Below, in pieces: positions 1 to 7,321 of a stretch of 64,000 bases of DNA (position 1 is the stretch's first letter; each line of letters starts with the position of its first letter). The notes below the pieces were generated by a model that was not told the DNA's origin, did not search any database, and was given only the letters and a program-made list of their open reading frames with translations. A program made the translations under genes and the position numbers. The DNA comes from Rhodoplanes sp963724735 (GTDB lineage Bacteria; Pseudomonadota; Alphaproteobacteria; Rhizobiales; Xanthobacteraceae): contig CAVRVX010000018.1 in the NCBI GenBank assembly GCA_963724735.1, forward strand, positions 53,600 to 117,599, written 5' to 3'.

Positions 1-1
1 C

Positions 2-310
2 CTTGCGCTGCATGAGCTCGCGATGAATGCGGAGCGCTTCGGCGCCTTGTCGGTCCCGCAAGGACGCGTCGAAATAAGCTGGCGCCGGATGTTGGCGGAC
101 GACGGCGCCGGTAAAGAGGGCGTGGAGATCATGTGGCGCGAGCTGGGCGGCCCCGACGTCAGCACGCCGAGGAGCCGCGGCTTTGGCAGCCTCGTCGTGG
201 AAAAGAACTTGTCGCGCGCCCTCGACGCCGACGTCGCCCTGACCTTTGAGCCGAGCGGGGTGCAGTGCCGGATGCTGATCCCCACCTCGCACCTTCTCGG
301 CGCGCGTTAG
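2..310 (+). CDS. HWE-family sensor histidine kinase, C-terminal fragment
   Basis: Only the last ~100 codons are present; the gene begins left of the window. In the frame starting at base 2 the first residues read LALHELAMNAERFGALS, the N-box of the HWE/HisKA_2 ATPase domain, followed by GRVEISW and a C-terminal G-box-like GFGSLVVE. The family phosphorylates a response regulator from ATP. The ATG at base 23 is internal to the N-box and is not a real start. The sensor part, and so the signal, is not visible. A second HWE kinase with full PAS domains lies at 58.2 kb. Family assignment is confident, role unknown. Confidence 0.8.
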   Translation, partial: LALHELAMNAERFGALSVPQGRVEISWRRMLADDGAGKEGVEIMWRELGGPDVSTPRSRGFGSLVVEKNLSRALDADVALTFEPSGVQCRMLIPTSHLLGAR

Positions 311-445
311 GCGGCCTGGACGCCGGCTCAATAATTCCGGCGGCCCCTTCGGAACCAAATCCTTAAGAATGAGTTATCGCGGTGGATCGTCAGGGGGACG
401 GTCCATGGCACGGGGCCATTAATCAGCAAAATCGGGCAACCTCCG

Positions 446-994
446 ATGTTCAAGCTGAAATCTCTTTTGATTATCGGCATTTCCGCGCTTGTTGCCGGGG
501 GCGCCGCAGGTTTCTCCAGCGATCTCAGCGCGCGGTTTGTCAGCGTCGCCAGCGCAACGGCGCCTGGTAACGCAGAGGCCTCCACGGCCACGTCCGTCGA
601 CCGAACACGAAAAAGTGATCGGCTGACGACGGCAAAGGCGGCACGCGGCGAAACGCGCACCATTTCCGCCGTCGAGGTGGTCGGAATTCGCGATGCAGCA
701 ATCATCTACCGCGACCGCGATGGGCGCGTGCTGTATCAGTCCGATCCGCTGAGCAACGCAACCCTGATCACCAAGGGCGTCGTGCTGCCGGAAGTGACCG
801 TCCGCGAGAAGGCGAACACCGCGGTTCGCTCGGTCACCCCCAACGTGCCGGTCAAGGCGAAGCCGGCGGAGCCGACCAGCAGCGCGCCGCAGAACACTGG
901 GCGACGGCCGCGAATTCCGGAAGGTTGCGATGCGGCTGCAAGCCCGATCGCCGCGCCGCAGCTCTCGCACATTCTGAGCAAGTGCCTCGTCTGA
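446..994 (+). CDS. Hypothetical secreted protein
   Basis: The protein has 182 residues and no family I recognise. It opens with a Sec-type signal sequence: MFKLK, then a hydrophobic stretch LLIIGISALVAGGAAG to about residue 24. The middle (about residues 70-115) contains a compact segment with GIRDAAIIYRDRDGRVLYQSDP, and the C-terminus is rich in Pro, Ala and Lys. The mature protein is probably periplasmic. It is followed by a strong hairpin at 1057-1083, so it appears to be monocistronic. The overlapping antisense frame has no recognisable motif. Confidence 0.6.
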   Translation: MFKLKSLLIIGISALVAGGAAGFSSDLSARFVSVASATAPGNAEASTATSVDRTRKSDRLTTAKAARGETRTISAVEVVGIRDAAIIYRDRDGRVLYQSDPLSNATLITKGVVLPEVTVREKANTAVRSVTPNVPVKAKPAEPTSSAPQNTGRRPRIPEGCDAAASPIAAPQLSHILSKCLV

Positions 995-1056
995 CGCTTG
1001 CGAACGGTTGGAGGCGAGGTAGCGCAACACAGACTTCCGATATGCGAATGCTATAC

Positions 1057-1083
1057 GAATGGCCGGGCTTTGCCCGGCCATTC
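1057..1083 (+). terminator. Terminator-like hairpin after the 446-994 gene
   Basis: A perfect 12-bp stem, GAATGGCCGGGC paired with GCCCGGCCATTC, closes on a TTT loop. No long T tract follows, as is common in GC-rich alphaproteobacteria. It lies 62 bases after the stop codon. Confidence 0.6.
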
Positions 1084-1267
1084 AGTATTCTCGTAAACCT
1101 TATCCAGTTCAGCCTGCGACTTTGCAGTTAAGCGTGTTGTTGTGCGAATTAATTGTCCCGCAAGCACTTTGGAATGTCGTCAATACCCGGCAGGGAACTT
1201 TTCCGCACCTTCCGCGTTATTTACGCGGCAGCCGTTCTGCCGAGGGGAAAATCACGGGGGGTGCGTC

Positions 1268-1948
1268 ATGACTCGCACAGCAAGACTGTCTCTCGTCTTC
1301 AGCACGGCATTGGCGTTGTCTTTCGGCTTGGCGACTGCGCCGAGCGAGGCTGAACCTTTGCCTCTGGCCGCGACCGGATACCGGACCGCGTCCGTGATCG
1401 ACCGCTATGTGCGGGACGATCGGACCCGCGAGGAGCCGCAGGCGAACGTGCCCGCGCATTTGCGGCGGCAGACCGTCAGCTATCCGACCAACGAGGCGCC
1501 CGGCACGATCATCATCGATACGCCTCACACCTATCTCTATTACGTGCTCGGCGGCGGCAAGGCGATCCGCTATGGGATCGGCGTCGGCCGTCAGGGCTTC
1601 ACCTGGTCCGGCACCGAATACGTCAGCAGGATGACCGAGTGGCCGGACTGGACGCCGCCGCCGGAGATGATCGGCCGCCAGCCCTATCTGCCGCGCTTCA
1701 TGGCCGGCGGGCCAGGCAATCCGATGGGGGCGCGCGCGCTCTATCTCGGCGAGACCGTGTACCGCGTCCACGGCACCAATGATCCGTCGACGATCGGGCA
1801 GCGCGTATCGAGCGGCTGCATCCGCCTGGCCAATTCGGACGTGATCGACCTCTACGGGCGCACCAAGCCCGGCGCCAAGGTGATCGTTCTGCCGATGAGC
1901 GGCCGGCGCACCGCGAGCGCGCCTGCCGTCGCCCGCGGCGCGAATTGA
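1268..1948 (+). CDS. L,D-transpeptidase (YkuD/ErfK family)
   Basis: This periplasmic enzyme makes 3-3 peptidoglycan cross-links or attaches proteins to peptidoglycan. The YkuD catalytic signature is complete: HGTN with His168, then SSGCIRL with the nucleophile Cys184, in a 226-residue protein. Residues 1-27 form a signal peptide ending near PSEA. The ATG at 1268 is chosen because it begins the signal peptide; an upstream in-frame ATG at 1142 would add about 40 residues of unrelated sequence. A hairpin follows at 1970. Single gene between two secreted-protein genes. Confidence 0.85.
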   Translation: MTRTARLSLVFSTALALSFGLATAPSEAEPLPLAATGYRTASVIDRYVRDDRTREEPQANVPAHLRRQTVSYPTNEAPGTIIIDTPHTYLYYVLGGGKAIRYGIGVGRQGFTWSGTEYVSRMTEWPDWTPPPEMIGRQPYLPRFMAGGPGNPMGARALYLGETVYRVHGTNDPSTIGQRVSSGCIRLANSDVIDLYGRTKPGAKVIVLPMSGRRTASAPAVARGAN

Positions 1949-1969
1949 GAGTTGCGCAATGGCATCGCA

Positions 1970-1999
1970 TGCGGCTTCGCCTACAAGGGCGAGGCCGCA
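1970..1999 (+). terminator. Hairpin after the L,D-transpeptidase gene
   Basis: TGCGGCTTCGCC pairs with GGCGAGGCCGCA (11 of 12 positions plus one G-T), with a TACAAG loop. Flanking CGCAATG and CATTGCG at 1955 and 1998 can extend it. It is the likely terminator of the upstream gene. Confidence 0.5.
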
Positions 2000-2018
2000 T
2001 TGCGTTAGACGAACCATC

Positions 2019-2795
2019 ATGGACGACGACCGCAGGCTGATCCGTTTCGCAAGCGGCGCGGCCCTTCGACGAGCGCTGGTTCTTCTTGCCTTGCTCGCCC
2101 TCGCCTTCGCGCCGACCACGGCGGCGGCGCAATGGGGGTGGACCTCCGGCTCGTCCTCCGGCGGTTGGCCGTTTGGCGGCGACTGGTCTAGTCCGCAGCC
2201 CGCGCCGCGCACCGTCGCGCCGGTCTCCCGCACGGCGCCGCCTTTGGCCTATGCCCCCCAGCCAACACGGCGTTTCTCGCTGTTTCCTCCCGCGCCCCAG
2301 GTCGAAATCCCGCCGGCGGAGCCGACCACGGCCTACTGCGTGCGCCTGTGCGATGGGCGGTTCTTTCCGCTCAGCCCGGCCGCCGCCAATGTGACGCCGG
2401 TGAAGCTTTGCAGCGCGCTCTGCCCGGCGAGCCGCACCAAGGTGTTCGAAGGCACGAGCATCGAGGCCGCGGCCACGGCGGACGGCGCGCGATACGAGGC
2501 GCTGTCGACGGCCTATCTGTTCCGCAAGGAGCTGGTCGCGAGTTGCACCTGCAACGGCAAGGGCCCGCTCGGGCTCGCCAAGATCGACATCGCCGCCGAC
2601 CCGACGCTGCAGGCGGGCGACATCGTCGCGACGGCCGACGGACTGAAAGTCTTCAACGGCGCGCCGGGGAACCGGCACAAGGCGGCGAGCTTCGTCGCGC
2701 TGAAGAAATCGGCGCTCGTGCCGAGCGACATGCGCCGCAAGCTGCGCAGCCTGAAAGTGGCGAAAGAACTCAAGGCGCCCGAGCGGCGGCTGTAG
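2019..2795 (+). CDS. DUF2865 domain-containing protein
   Basis: The 258-residue protein has a hydrophobic N-terminal segment (LVLLALLALAFAPTTAAA), probably a signal peptide or anchor. A Pro/Ser-rich linker follows, then a cysteine-rich domain beginning AYCVRLCDGRFFPL with further paired cysteines in LCSALCPAS and ASCTCNGKG. This arrangement is the DUF2865 family, widespread in Hyphomicrobiales and of unknown function. The ATG at 2019 is preferred over 1959 because the upstream part overlaps the hairpin of the preceding gene. Confidence 0.75.
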   Translation: MDDDRRLIRFASGAALRRALVLLALLALAFAPTTAAAQWGWTSGSSSGGWPFGGDWSSPQPAPRTVAPVSRTAPPLAYAPQPTRRFSLFPPAPQVEIPPAEPTTAYCVRLCDGRFFPLSPAAANVTPVKLCSALCPASRTKVFEGTSIEAAATADGARYEALSTAYLFRKELVASCTCNGKGPLGLAKIDIAADPTLQAGDIVATADGLKVFNGAPGNRHKAASFVALKKSALVPSDMRRKLRSLKVAKELKAPERRL

Positions 2796-2906
2796 TAGCT
2801 CTGAATCGTATTTTGGCGACAGCAGGGTCTCAGTTTGAAATCCGACGCTCTTGACGGGCGTCGCGCCGGAAGCTTCCTGCACCCGTGTGTTTGACAGAGT
2901 GGGGCA

Positions 2907-3293
2907 TCAAGCATGATCTCGTGCCAGTTCGTAGGCGCTCGTTAGCGTTTCGATCGGAAGTTTCCACTCCGCGCTAATCGCTCGAATCATATCCAGCGTC
3001 AGACGACGCTTCCGATTCAGGATTTCGGAAGCGCGGGGACGCGATCCTATGATGCGCGCCAGATCCGCTTGCGATCGTCCCATAGTCTCGATCGCAAAGT
3101 GAAGCACATCAATCGGGTCGGCTGATGGAATATCGTATTGACTGTCCTCATACTTTTCGATGAGAGCAGAAAGCACGTCAAACCGATCGGCATCCTCGGT
3201 CCCCGGCTCTGGCGGATTATCGAAATAGCTCTCAACCTCCCTAAGAGCCCACTCGTAATCCGCTTCAGTGTGGAGCGCACGGACATCCATCAT
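2907..3293 (-). CDS. higA: HigA-type antitoxin with XRE helix-turn-helix
   Basis: This antitoxin neutralises the adjacent HigB toxin and represses the operon. The C-terminal half carries an XRE-like helix-turn-helix (SQADLARIIGSRPRASEIL); the N-terminal half (EADYEWALREVESYF) matches the HigA/COG5499 class. It follows higB in the toxin-first order typical of higBA; its ATG at 3293 overlaps the TGA of higB by one base. A GTG at 3296 would add one residue. Two palindromes upstream of higB (3636-3679) are its probable operators. Confidence 0.85.
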   Translation of the reverse strand: MMDVRALHTEADYEWALREVESYFDNPPEPGTEDADRFDVLSALIEKYEDSQYDIPSADPIDVLHFAIETMGRSQADLARIIGSRPRASEILNRKRRLTLDMIRAISAEWKLPIETLTSAYELARDHA

Positions 3294-3592
3294 CACACTG
3301 TCTCCGGGTTTATGCGGTCATACTCTTCGTGCGTACCAACGAACTTCACCATGACTCGGTAGTACGGCGCGTAAACGATACGGACGACGAGCCTGTACTT
3401 GTTTCCTCCAATGTCGAAAATCGCGCGGTTATCGCCAACGAAATCAACAGCAGTTCCAAATTGCCCCTTTACTTCATTTGGGTTCGCCCAGATGGACCTC
3501 GACACGATCTTGTACCAAACAGAAAGCAGGCGCTCTGCATTTGGGTAAATTTGCCAGAACTCCCGCAATCTCCGCCTGGAGATCACCTGCAT
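3293..3592 (-). CDS. higB: HigB-type mRNA interferase toxin
   Basis: This 99-residue protein has the RelE-like fold of the HigB_toxin family, a ribosome-dependent mRNA endonuclease. Recognisable segments are MQVISRRRLREFW at the start, the central AIFDIGGNKYRLVVRI and the C-terminal VKFVGTHEEYDRI. Size and layout match chromosomal HigB proteins. It is the first gene of a two-gene operon with higA and sits directly beside the SOS mutasome, transcribed away from it. AT content is higher than its neighbours, consistent with acquisition by transfer. Confidence 0.88.
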   Translation of the reverse strand: MQVISRRRLREFWQIYPNAERLLSVWYKIVSRSIWANPNEVKGQFGTAVDFVGDNRAIFDIGGNKYRLVVRIVYAPYYRVMVKFVGTHEEYDRINPETV

Positions 3593-3635
3593 TGGGAAGA
3601 TCGCTCGCCGTTAGACCACCTGTCTTTCATAGCCC

Positions 3636-3679
3636 ATTCCCAATGTGGGAACAAAGTCGAATGTTCCCAAAGCGGGAAC
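3636..3679. promoter_or_regulatory. Twin palindromic operators upstream of higBA
   Basis: Two related inverted repeats lie just upstream of higB: TTCCCAATGTGGGAA at 3637-3651 and GTTCCC-N5-GGGAAC at 3663-3679. Both share the TTCCC/GGGAA arms and their centres are 27 bp apart, so they face nearly the same side of the helix. This fits cooperative binding of HigA or HigBA. Which protein binds is inference. Confidence 0.55.
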
Positions 3680-3806
3680 TTCTCATATGGCGTTGTTCGG
3701 CGACAACACAAGTGGTGAGCAGTGACCAATTTCAGACTGAGACGCGGCCGCGTCCGTCACCCGTCATTGTCCTTCTTGACTCCCGTCCTGATTTCCGGAA
3801 TCCTAA

Positions 3807-3821
3807 GAACAAATAGGGAAC
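3807..3821 (+). promoter_or_regulatory. LexA box of the imuA-imuB-dnaE2 operon
   Basis: GAAC-AAATAGG-GAAC is a direct repeat with 7-bp spacing, the reverse complement of the alphaproteobacterial LexA consensus GTTC-N7-GTTC. It sits 17 bp before the imuA start, where it would block transcription until DNA damage cleaves LexA. Confidence 0.8.
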
Positions 3822-3837
3822 ATGGGATTGGCTTGGC

Positions 3838-4731
3838 ATGCCCTCGCACAATGCGGGCGAACCCTTGTCTGCGCTCCGGCGCAGGGTGGCGGCGATCGAG
3901 GCGCAGGGCGCCGGGCGCGGCGCCGCTGGAGCATTTTCCGGCGAAGTGGAAACCGGTTCGCCGCAGAAAATGCGACCACGAAAGGATAACGAGAGCGAAT
4001 TCCGATTCCGTTGGAACGGAATTCGCTCCAGAGCGCTTGCGCTCAGCGTCTCCGGCCTCGACCGCGCGCTCGGCGGCGGGCTTGCGCTGGGGGCTCTGCA
4101 CGAGATCATGCCGGCCACGCCGTTCGACTTCGGCGCCGCCGCCTCGTTCGCGCTCGCGCTGCTCGCACGCGCGCTTGCCGATAATGGCCGCGAGGTTCTG
4201 TGGATCGCGCCCGAAGCGGCGGAGTTCGAGACCGGCCATCTTTACGGCCCCGGCCTCGAACTGCTCGGCCTGCCCATGGCGCGCCTGATCGGCCTCGCCG
4301 CGCCGCATGAGCGCGACGCCGCCTGGGCGATGGAAGAGGCGCTCCGCTGCCGCGCGCTGGCCGCCGTGGTCGGCGAGTTTGCGCGCGAAAGCTCGCTCGA
4401 CCTCATCATGCTGCGCCGCCTGTCGCTTGCCGCCGGCGAAGGGGGCGGGCTCGGACTCCTTCTGCGCCATCGCGCCTGCGCGCTGCCGAGCCCGGCGGTC
4501 ACGCGCTGCGACATCGCGGCGGCCCCCGGCGCGCGCGACCCCTTCGGCGGGCTGGGGCGGCCGACCCTCGTTCTTTCTCTCGTCAGAAACCGCCGCGGGC
4601 CCACCGGCCGCTGGCTCTTGTCGTGGGATCATCATGAGCACGTCTTCGTCTCCCCGCCGCTATCTCTCGATCTGGCTGCGGCGGCTTCCGACCGATCGCC
4701 TCGAGCGGCAGTCCGCGCCTGCGCCGGATGA
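3838..4731 (+). CDS. imuA: ImuA, translesion mutagenesis accessory protein
   Basis: ImuA is the RecA/SulA-like component of the SOS mutasome that works with ImuB and DnaE2. After a divergent start the protein shows the family core: LALSVSGLDRALGGGLALGALHEI, then a RecA-like region without an obvious Walker A, and LSLVRNRRGPTGRW near the C-terminus. Residues about 32-64 are encoded by a RIME-like double hairpin (3931-4028) read in frame, an apparent insertion that lengthens the N-terminal part. The end overlaps imuB. LexA control is indicated by the box at 3807. Confidence 0.88.
   Translation: MPSHNAGEPLSALRRRVAAIEAQGAGRGAAGAFSGEVETGSPQKMRPRKDNESEFRFRWNGIRSRALALSVSGLDRALGGGLALGALHEIMPATPFDFGAAASFALALLARALADNGREVLWIAPEAAEFETGHLYGPGLELLGLPMARLIGLAAPHERDAAWAMEEALRCRALAAVVGEFARESSLDLIMLRRLSLAAGEGGGLGLLLRHRACALPSPAVTRCDIAAAPGARDPFGGLGRPTLVLSLVRNRRGPTGRWLLSWDHHEHVFVSPPLSLDLAAAASDRSPRAAVRACAG
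3931..4028. repeat. RIME-like double-hairpin element inside imuA
   Basis: Two hairpins are adjacent. In the first, GCATTTTC and CGGCGAA pair with TTCGCCG and GAAAATGC (3931-3973). In the second, GAGCGAATTCCG (3993-4004) pairs perfectly with CGGAATTCGCTC (4017-4028), and TTCC/GGAA extends it inward. This architecture matches the mosaic intergenic repeats of Rhizobiales as I know them, but here it is read through in frame within imuA. Confidence 0.75.
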
Positions 4732-6739
4732 GCGCGAACGCCCGCCGCTCGTCGTCGCGCACATGGTCAAAAGCGCGCTGCGCATTTCGGCGATGAACGA
4801 TGCGGCTGCGCGCTTGGGGCTCACGATCGGCACGGCGCTCGCCGATGCGCGCGCGCGCCATCCCGCGCTGCAGGTGGCGCCGAGCGATCCTGGGGCCGAC
4901 CAGCGCCTGATCGAGGCGGTTGCCGACTGGTGCGACCGCTACACCCCGCTGGTCGGGATCGACGCGCCCGCCGGCGTCATGCTCGACGTGACCGGCTGCG
5001 CCCATCTCTTCGGCGGCGAGGCGGCGCTGTGCCGCGATATCGTCGCACGGCTCTCCACCCAGGGTTTGCGCGCGCGCGTGGCCATCGCCGATACGCCCGG
5101 CTGCGCCTGGGGCGTGGCAAGGCATGGGGTGCGGGCCGACATGCTTATTCAGGGCGAACCCAAAGGGCGAAGTCTGACATCCAAACTCGCAGGCGATAAC
5201 TCTCCTTCACCTCTCCCCAGGGGGGAGAGATCGCGAGCGCAGCGAGCGGGTGAGGGGGGCCGAACTTCGACAGATGGGTTTGAGCCCCCTCACCCGACGC
5301 CTTTGGCGTCGACCTCTCCCCGCCAGGGAGAGGTGAAAGAAGCAACAAGCGCGGGATCTATGTATTCCGGGCTCGCGCCTAGCGGCGGGCTCCGGAAGGG
5401 CGCGCTTCGGAATGACCAGAACTGGGGCGAGCACATTTTCATCATTCCGCCCGGCGCGATGCGGGAGGCGCTCGCGCCGTTGCCGCTGGCGGCGCTGCGC
5501 CTTCCTCCGGAGACCGTCGCGGCGCTCGCCGATGTCGGCCTCCACCGCATCGCCGATGTGCTCGATCTGCCGCGCGCTGTGCTTGCCGCTCGCTTCGAGG
5601 CATCCTTCCTGTGCCGTCTCGATCAAGTGCTCGGCCGCGCCAACGAGCCGATCGCGCCGCGAAGGCCCGCGCCCTCTTTCATGGCCGAGCAGCATTTCGC
5701 CGAGCCGATCGCCCGCGAGCGCGACGTGCTCGGGACGATCGCGCGCCTCGGCATACGGCTCGGCTATGCAATGGAGGCGCGGGGAGAAGGCGCCCGCCTC
5801 CTCGAAGTCGCGCTGTTCCGCACCGACGGCAAGGTCTGCCGGATCGCAGTGGGGACCGGCGCGCCGCTGCGCGAGGCGAGTCGCATCAGCCGTCTGTTCG
5901 CCGATCGGCTCGCCGCCATAGGCGAAGCCCGCGATCCCGGTTTCGGCTACGACCTCGTGCGCCTCTCCGCCCCCGTCACGGAGCGCTGCGCGCCCGTGCA
6001 GACGGACCTCGCCGCTGCCGACGCCCCAACCGAGCAGGCCGCCGAGATCGGCTACCTGATCGATCGGCTCGGCGCGCGTTTCGGATTGCGCCGCGTCACC
6101 CGCCTTAGGCCGCAGGACACCCATATTCCCGAATTCGCCGTCGCGTCCGCGCCGGCGCATGCAGCGCGATTTATGCCCCCTTTCTTGAGGGAAAGCCGGC
6201 TGCCGCAAGGCATTTCACCCTCTCCCCTCGCGGGAGAGGGTGGCGAGGACCGCAGGTCCGAGCCGGGTGAGGGGGATAGACGCAACGCCTTGATTGAACG
6301 CCCCCACCCGTCGCGCTCTGCGCGACTCCCTCCCCCGCAAGCGGGGGAGGGTTGGGGAGGGGGCGCTCGGCGCCCTCTCCCACGGGGGAAGAGGGATTAT
6401 GAGCACCGGCGTCTGGCACATCCCGCTCAGGACACGCTTGCGCCCGCGCGGCCGGCGCGGCTGTTCGCGCGCCCCGAGCACATCAAGGCGATCGCCGAGG
6501 TGCCGGACGGTCCGCCCGTGCGCTTTCGCTGGCGACGCGTGCTGCATGAGGTCATGGCCGCAGAAGGGCCCGAGCGCATCGCGCTCGAATGGTGGCGCGC
6601 TGCGGACGGATGCGCGCTGACCCGCGACTATTTCCGCATCGAAACGTGCGCGGGCATGCGCGTCTGGCTCTATCGCGAGGGTCTCTACGGCCGTGAAACA
6701 ACGCAGCCGCGCTGGTTTCTGCACGGCCTGTTCGGGTGA
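4634..6739 (+). CDS. imuB: ImuB, inactive Y-family polymerase-like mutasome hub
   Basis: ImuB is a catalytically inactive Y-family homologue that bridges ImuA, DnaE2 and the beta clamp. The core is clear: RYLSIWLRRLPTDRL at the start, the DVTGCAHLFGGE region where active polymerases carry the acidic pair, and a C-terminal WWRAADGCALTRDYFRIE. The start ATG at 4634 overlaps imuA; a longer frame back to 4307 is non-homologous. At 701 residues it exceeds the usual 500-550. The excess is two in-frame repeat-derived segments, about residues 191-266 and 527-589, reading as low-complexity PSPLPRGER/GEGG-type peptides. Whether they impair function is unknown. Confidence 0.88.
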   Translation: MSTSSSPRRYLSIWLRRLPTDRLERQSAPAPDERERPPLVVAHMVKSALRISAMNDAAARLGLTIGTALADARARHPALQVAPSDPGADQRLIEAVADWCDRYTPLVGIDAPAGVMLDVTGCAHLFGGEAALCRDIVARLSTQGLRARVAIADTPGCAWGVARHGVRADMLIQGEPKGRSLTSKLAGDNSPSPLPRGERSRAQRAGEGGRTSTDGFEPPHPTPLASTSPRQGEVKEATSAGSMYSGLAPSGGLRKGALRNDQNWGEHIFIIPPGAMREALAPLPLAALRLPPETVAALADVGLHRIADVLDLPRAVLAARFEASFLCRLDQVLGRANEPIAPRRPAPSFMAEQHFAEPIARERDVLGTIARLGIRLGYAMEARGEGARLLEVALFRTDGKVCRIAVGTGAPLREASRISRLFADRLAAIGEARDPGFGYDLVRLSAPVTERCAPVQTDLAAADAPTEQAAEIGYLIDRLGARFGLRRVTRLRPQDTHIPEFAVASAPAHAARFMPPFLRESRLPQGISPSPLAGEGGEDRRSEPGEGDRRNALIERPHPSRSARLPPPQAGEGWGGGARRPLPRGKRDYEHRRLAHPAQDTLAPARPARLFARPEHIKAIAEVPDGPPVRFRWRRVLHEVMAAEGPERIALEWWRAADGCALTRDYFRIETCAGMRVWLYREGLYGRETTQPRWFLHGLFG
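5206..5430. repeat. Palindromic repeat insertion in imuB (first)
   Basis: The outer arms TTCACCTCTCCC (5206-5217) and GGGAGAGGTGAA (5326-5337) are perfect inverted repeats enclosing a further G/C-rich palindrome. A second, weaker palindrome (about 5355-5430, ATTCCGGGCTCG against CGGAATGACC) follows directly. The combined block is translated in frame and separates two conserved parts of ImuB. Confidence 0.75.
6213..6400. repeat. Palindromic repeat insertion in imuB (second)
   Basis: The block holds two strong palindromes: a 23-base one at 6218-6240 (arms CCCTCTCCC/GGGAGAGGG) that recurs identically at 9197 and 61115, and a 24-base one at 6328-6351 (arms CCCTCCCCCGC/GCGGGGGAGGG) that recurs identically at 7773. 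It is read in frame in ImuB. Confidence 0.75.
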
Positions 6740-6753
6740 GCAATGCCGGCCGC

Positions 6754-7023
6754 TCACGCGCTTTTCTTTTTCTTCTTGTTAACGACGCGGCGGAGCGCGG
6801 CGTTGATGCGGCTTTGCCAACCATGCCCCTCCCGCTTGAAATGGTCCACGACGTCGCGATCAAGCCGAATCGTTGTCTGGACCTTGGTCGGAGTTTTTTG
6901 CGCACCGCGTCTCCTCGGTTTGGGAAGGGCCATGCCGGGGAAAACCTCTTTGGCCGGACGCGCCTTCCGGACCATCGCCGGCGTCCACTCCGGGTTATCG
7001 TCATCCTTGGTTTTGCCCATCAT
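6754..7023 (-). CDS. brnA: BrnA-family antitoxin
   Basis: This 89-residue antitoxin pairs with BrnT. The C-terminal half holds a ribbon-helix-helix-like segment (KVQTTIRLDRDVVDHFKREG) followed by WQSRINAALRRVV, the BrnA signature, and a lysine-rich tail. It starts 23 bases inside the end of brnT, so translation is probably coupled. It is convergent with imuB, with 14 bases between stop codons. Members of this family repress their own promoter and bind the toxin. Confidence 0.88.
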   Translation of the reverse strand: MMGKTKDDDNPEWTPAMVRKARPAKEVFPGMALPKPRRRGAQKTPTKVQTTIRLDRDVVDHFKREGHGWQSRINAALRRVVNKKKKKSA

Positions 7024-7276
7024 AGAGCTTCCTTTCTTTTCGGCTCGCTCGTCGCAAGCTGATCACGCGAATGCGGTCGCCACGGAGCGTAAACGCAAGC
7101 GAGAAGAGCTGTTTTCCAATCAGTCCCAGCGCCAGCCAGCGCGTCTCGCCATAATCAAGCCGATCGTCGGAAACGACCAGGGCCGTATCCCAGTCGAACT
7201 CCTCGACAGTCGCGAATTCCACGCCGTGCTTCTTCCGATTGATCGCCGCCTTCGCGTCGTCCCATTCGTAGGGCAT
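7001..7276 (-). CDS. brnT: BrnT-family ribonuclease toxin
   Basis: This 91-residue toxin is a RelE-fold ribonuclease that stops translation. The hallmark start MPYEWDDAKAAINRKKHGVEF and the end GDRIRVISLRRASRKERKLY are those of BrnT. It lies antisense between imuB and dnaE2, so its promoter must fall in the 45 bases before dnaE2 or inside dnaE2. That gap contains TTGT-N4-ACAA (7283-7294), a short inverted repeat that could be a BrnA operator (weak). The position inside an SOS operon is unusual. Confidence 0.9.
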   Translation of the reverse strand: MPYEWDDAKAAINRKKHGVEFATVEEFDWDTALVVSDDRLDYGETRWLALGLIGKQLFSLAFTLRGDRIRVISLRRASRKERKLYDGQNQG

Positions 7277-7321
7277 ACTATTTTGTTACTACAATCTGTG
7301 GCCGTGCGGTAGAGGCGTCCC

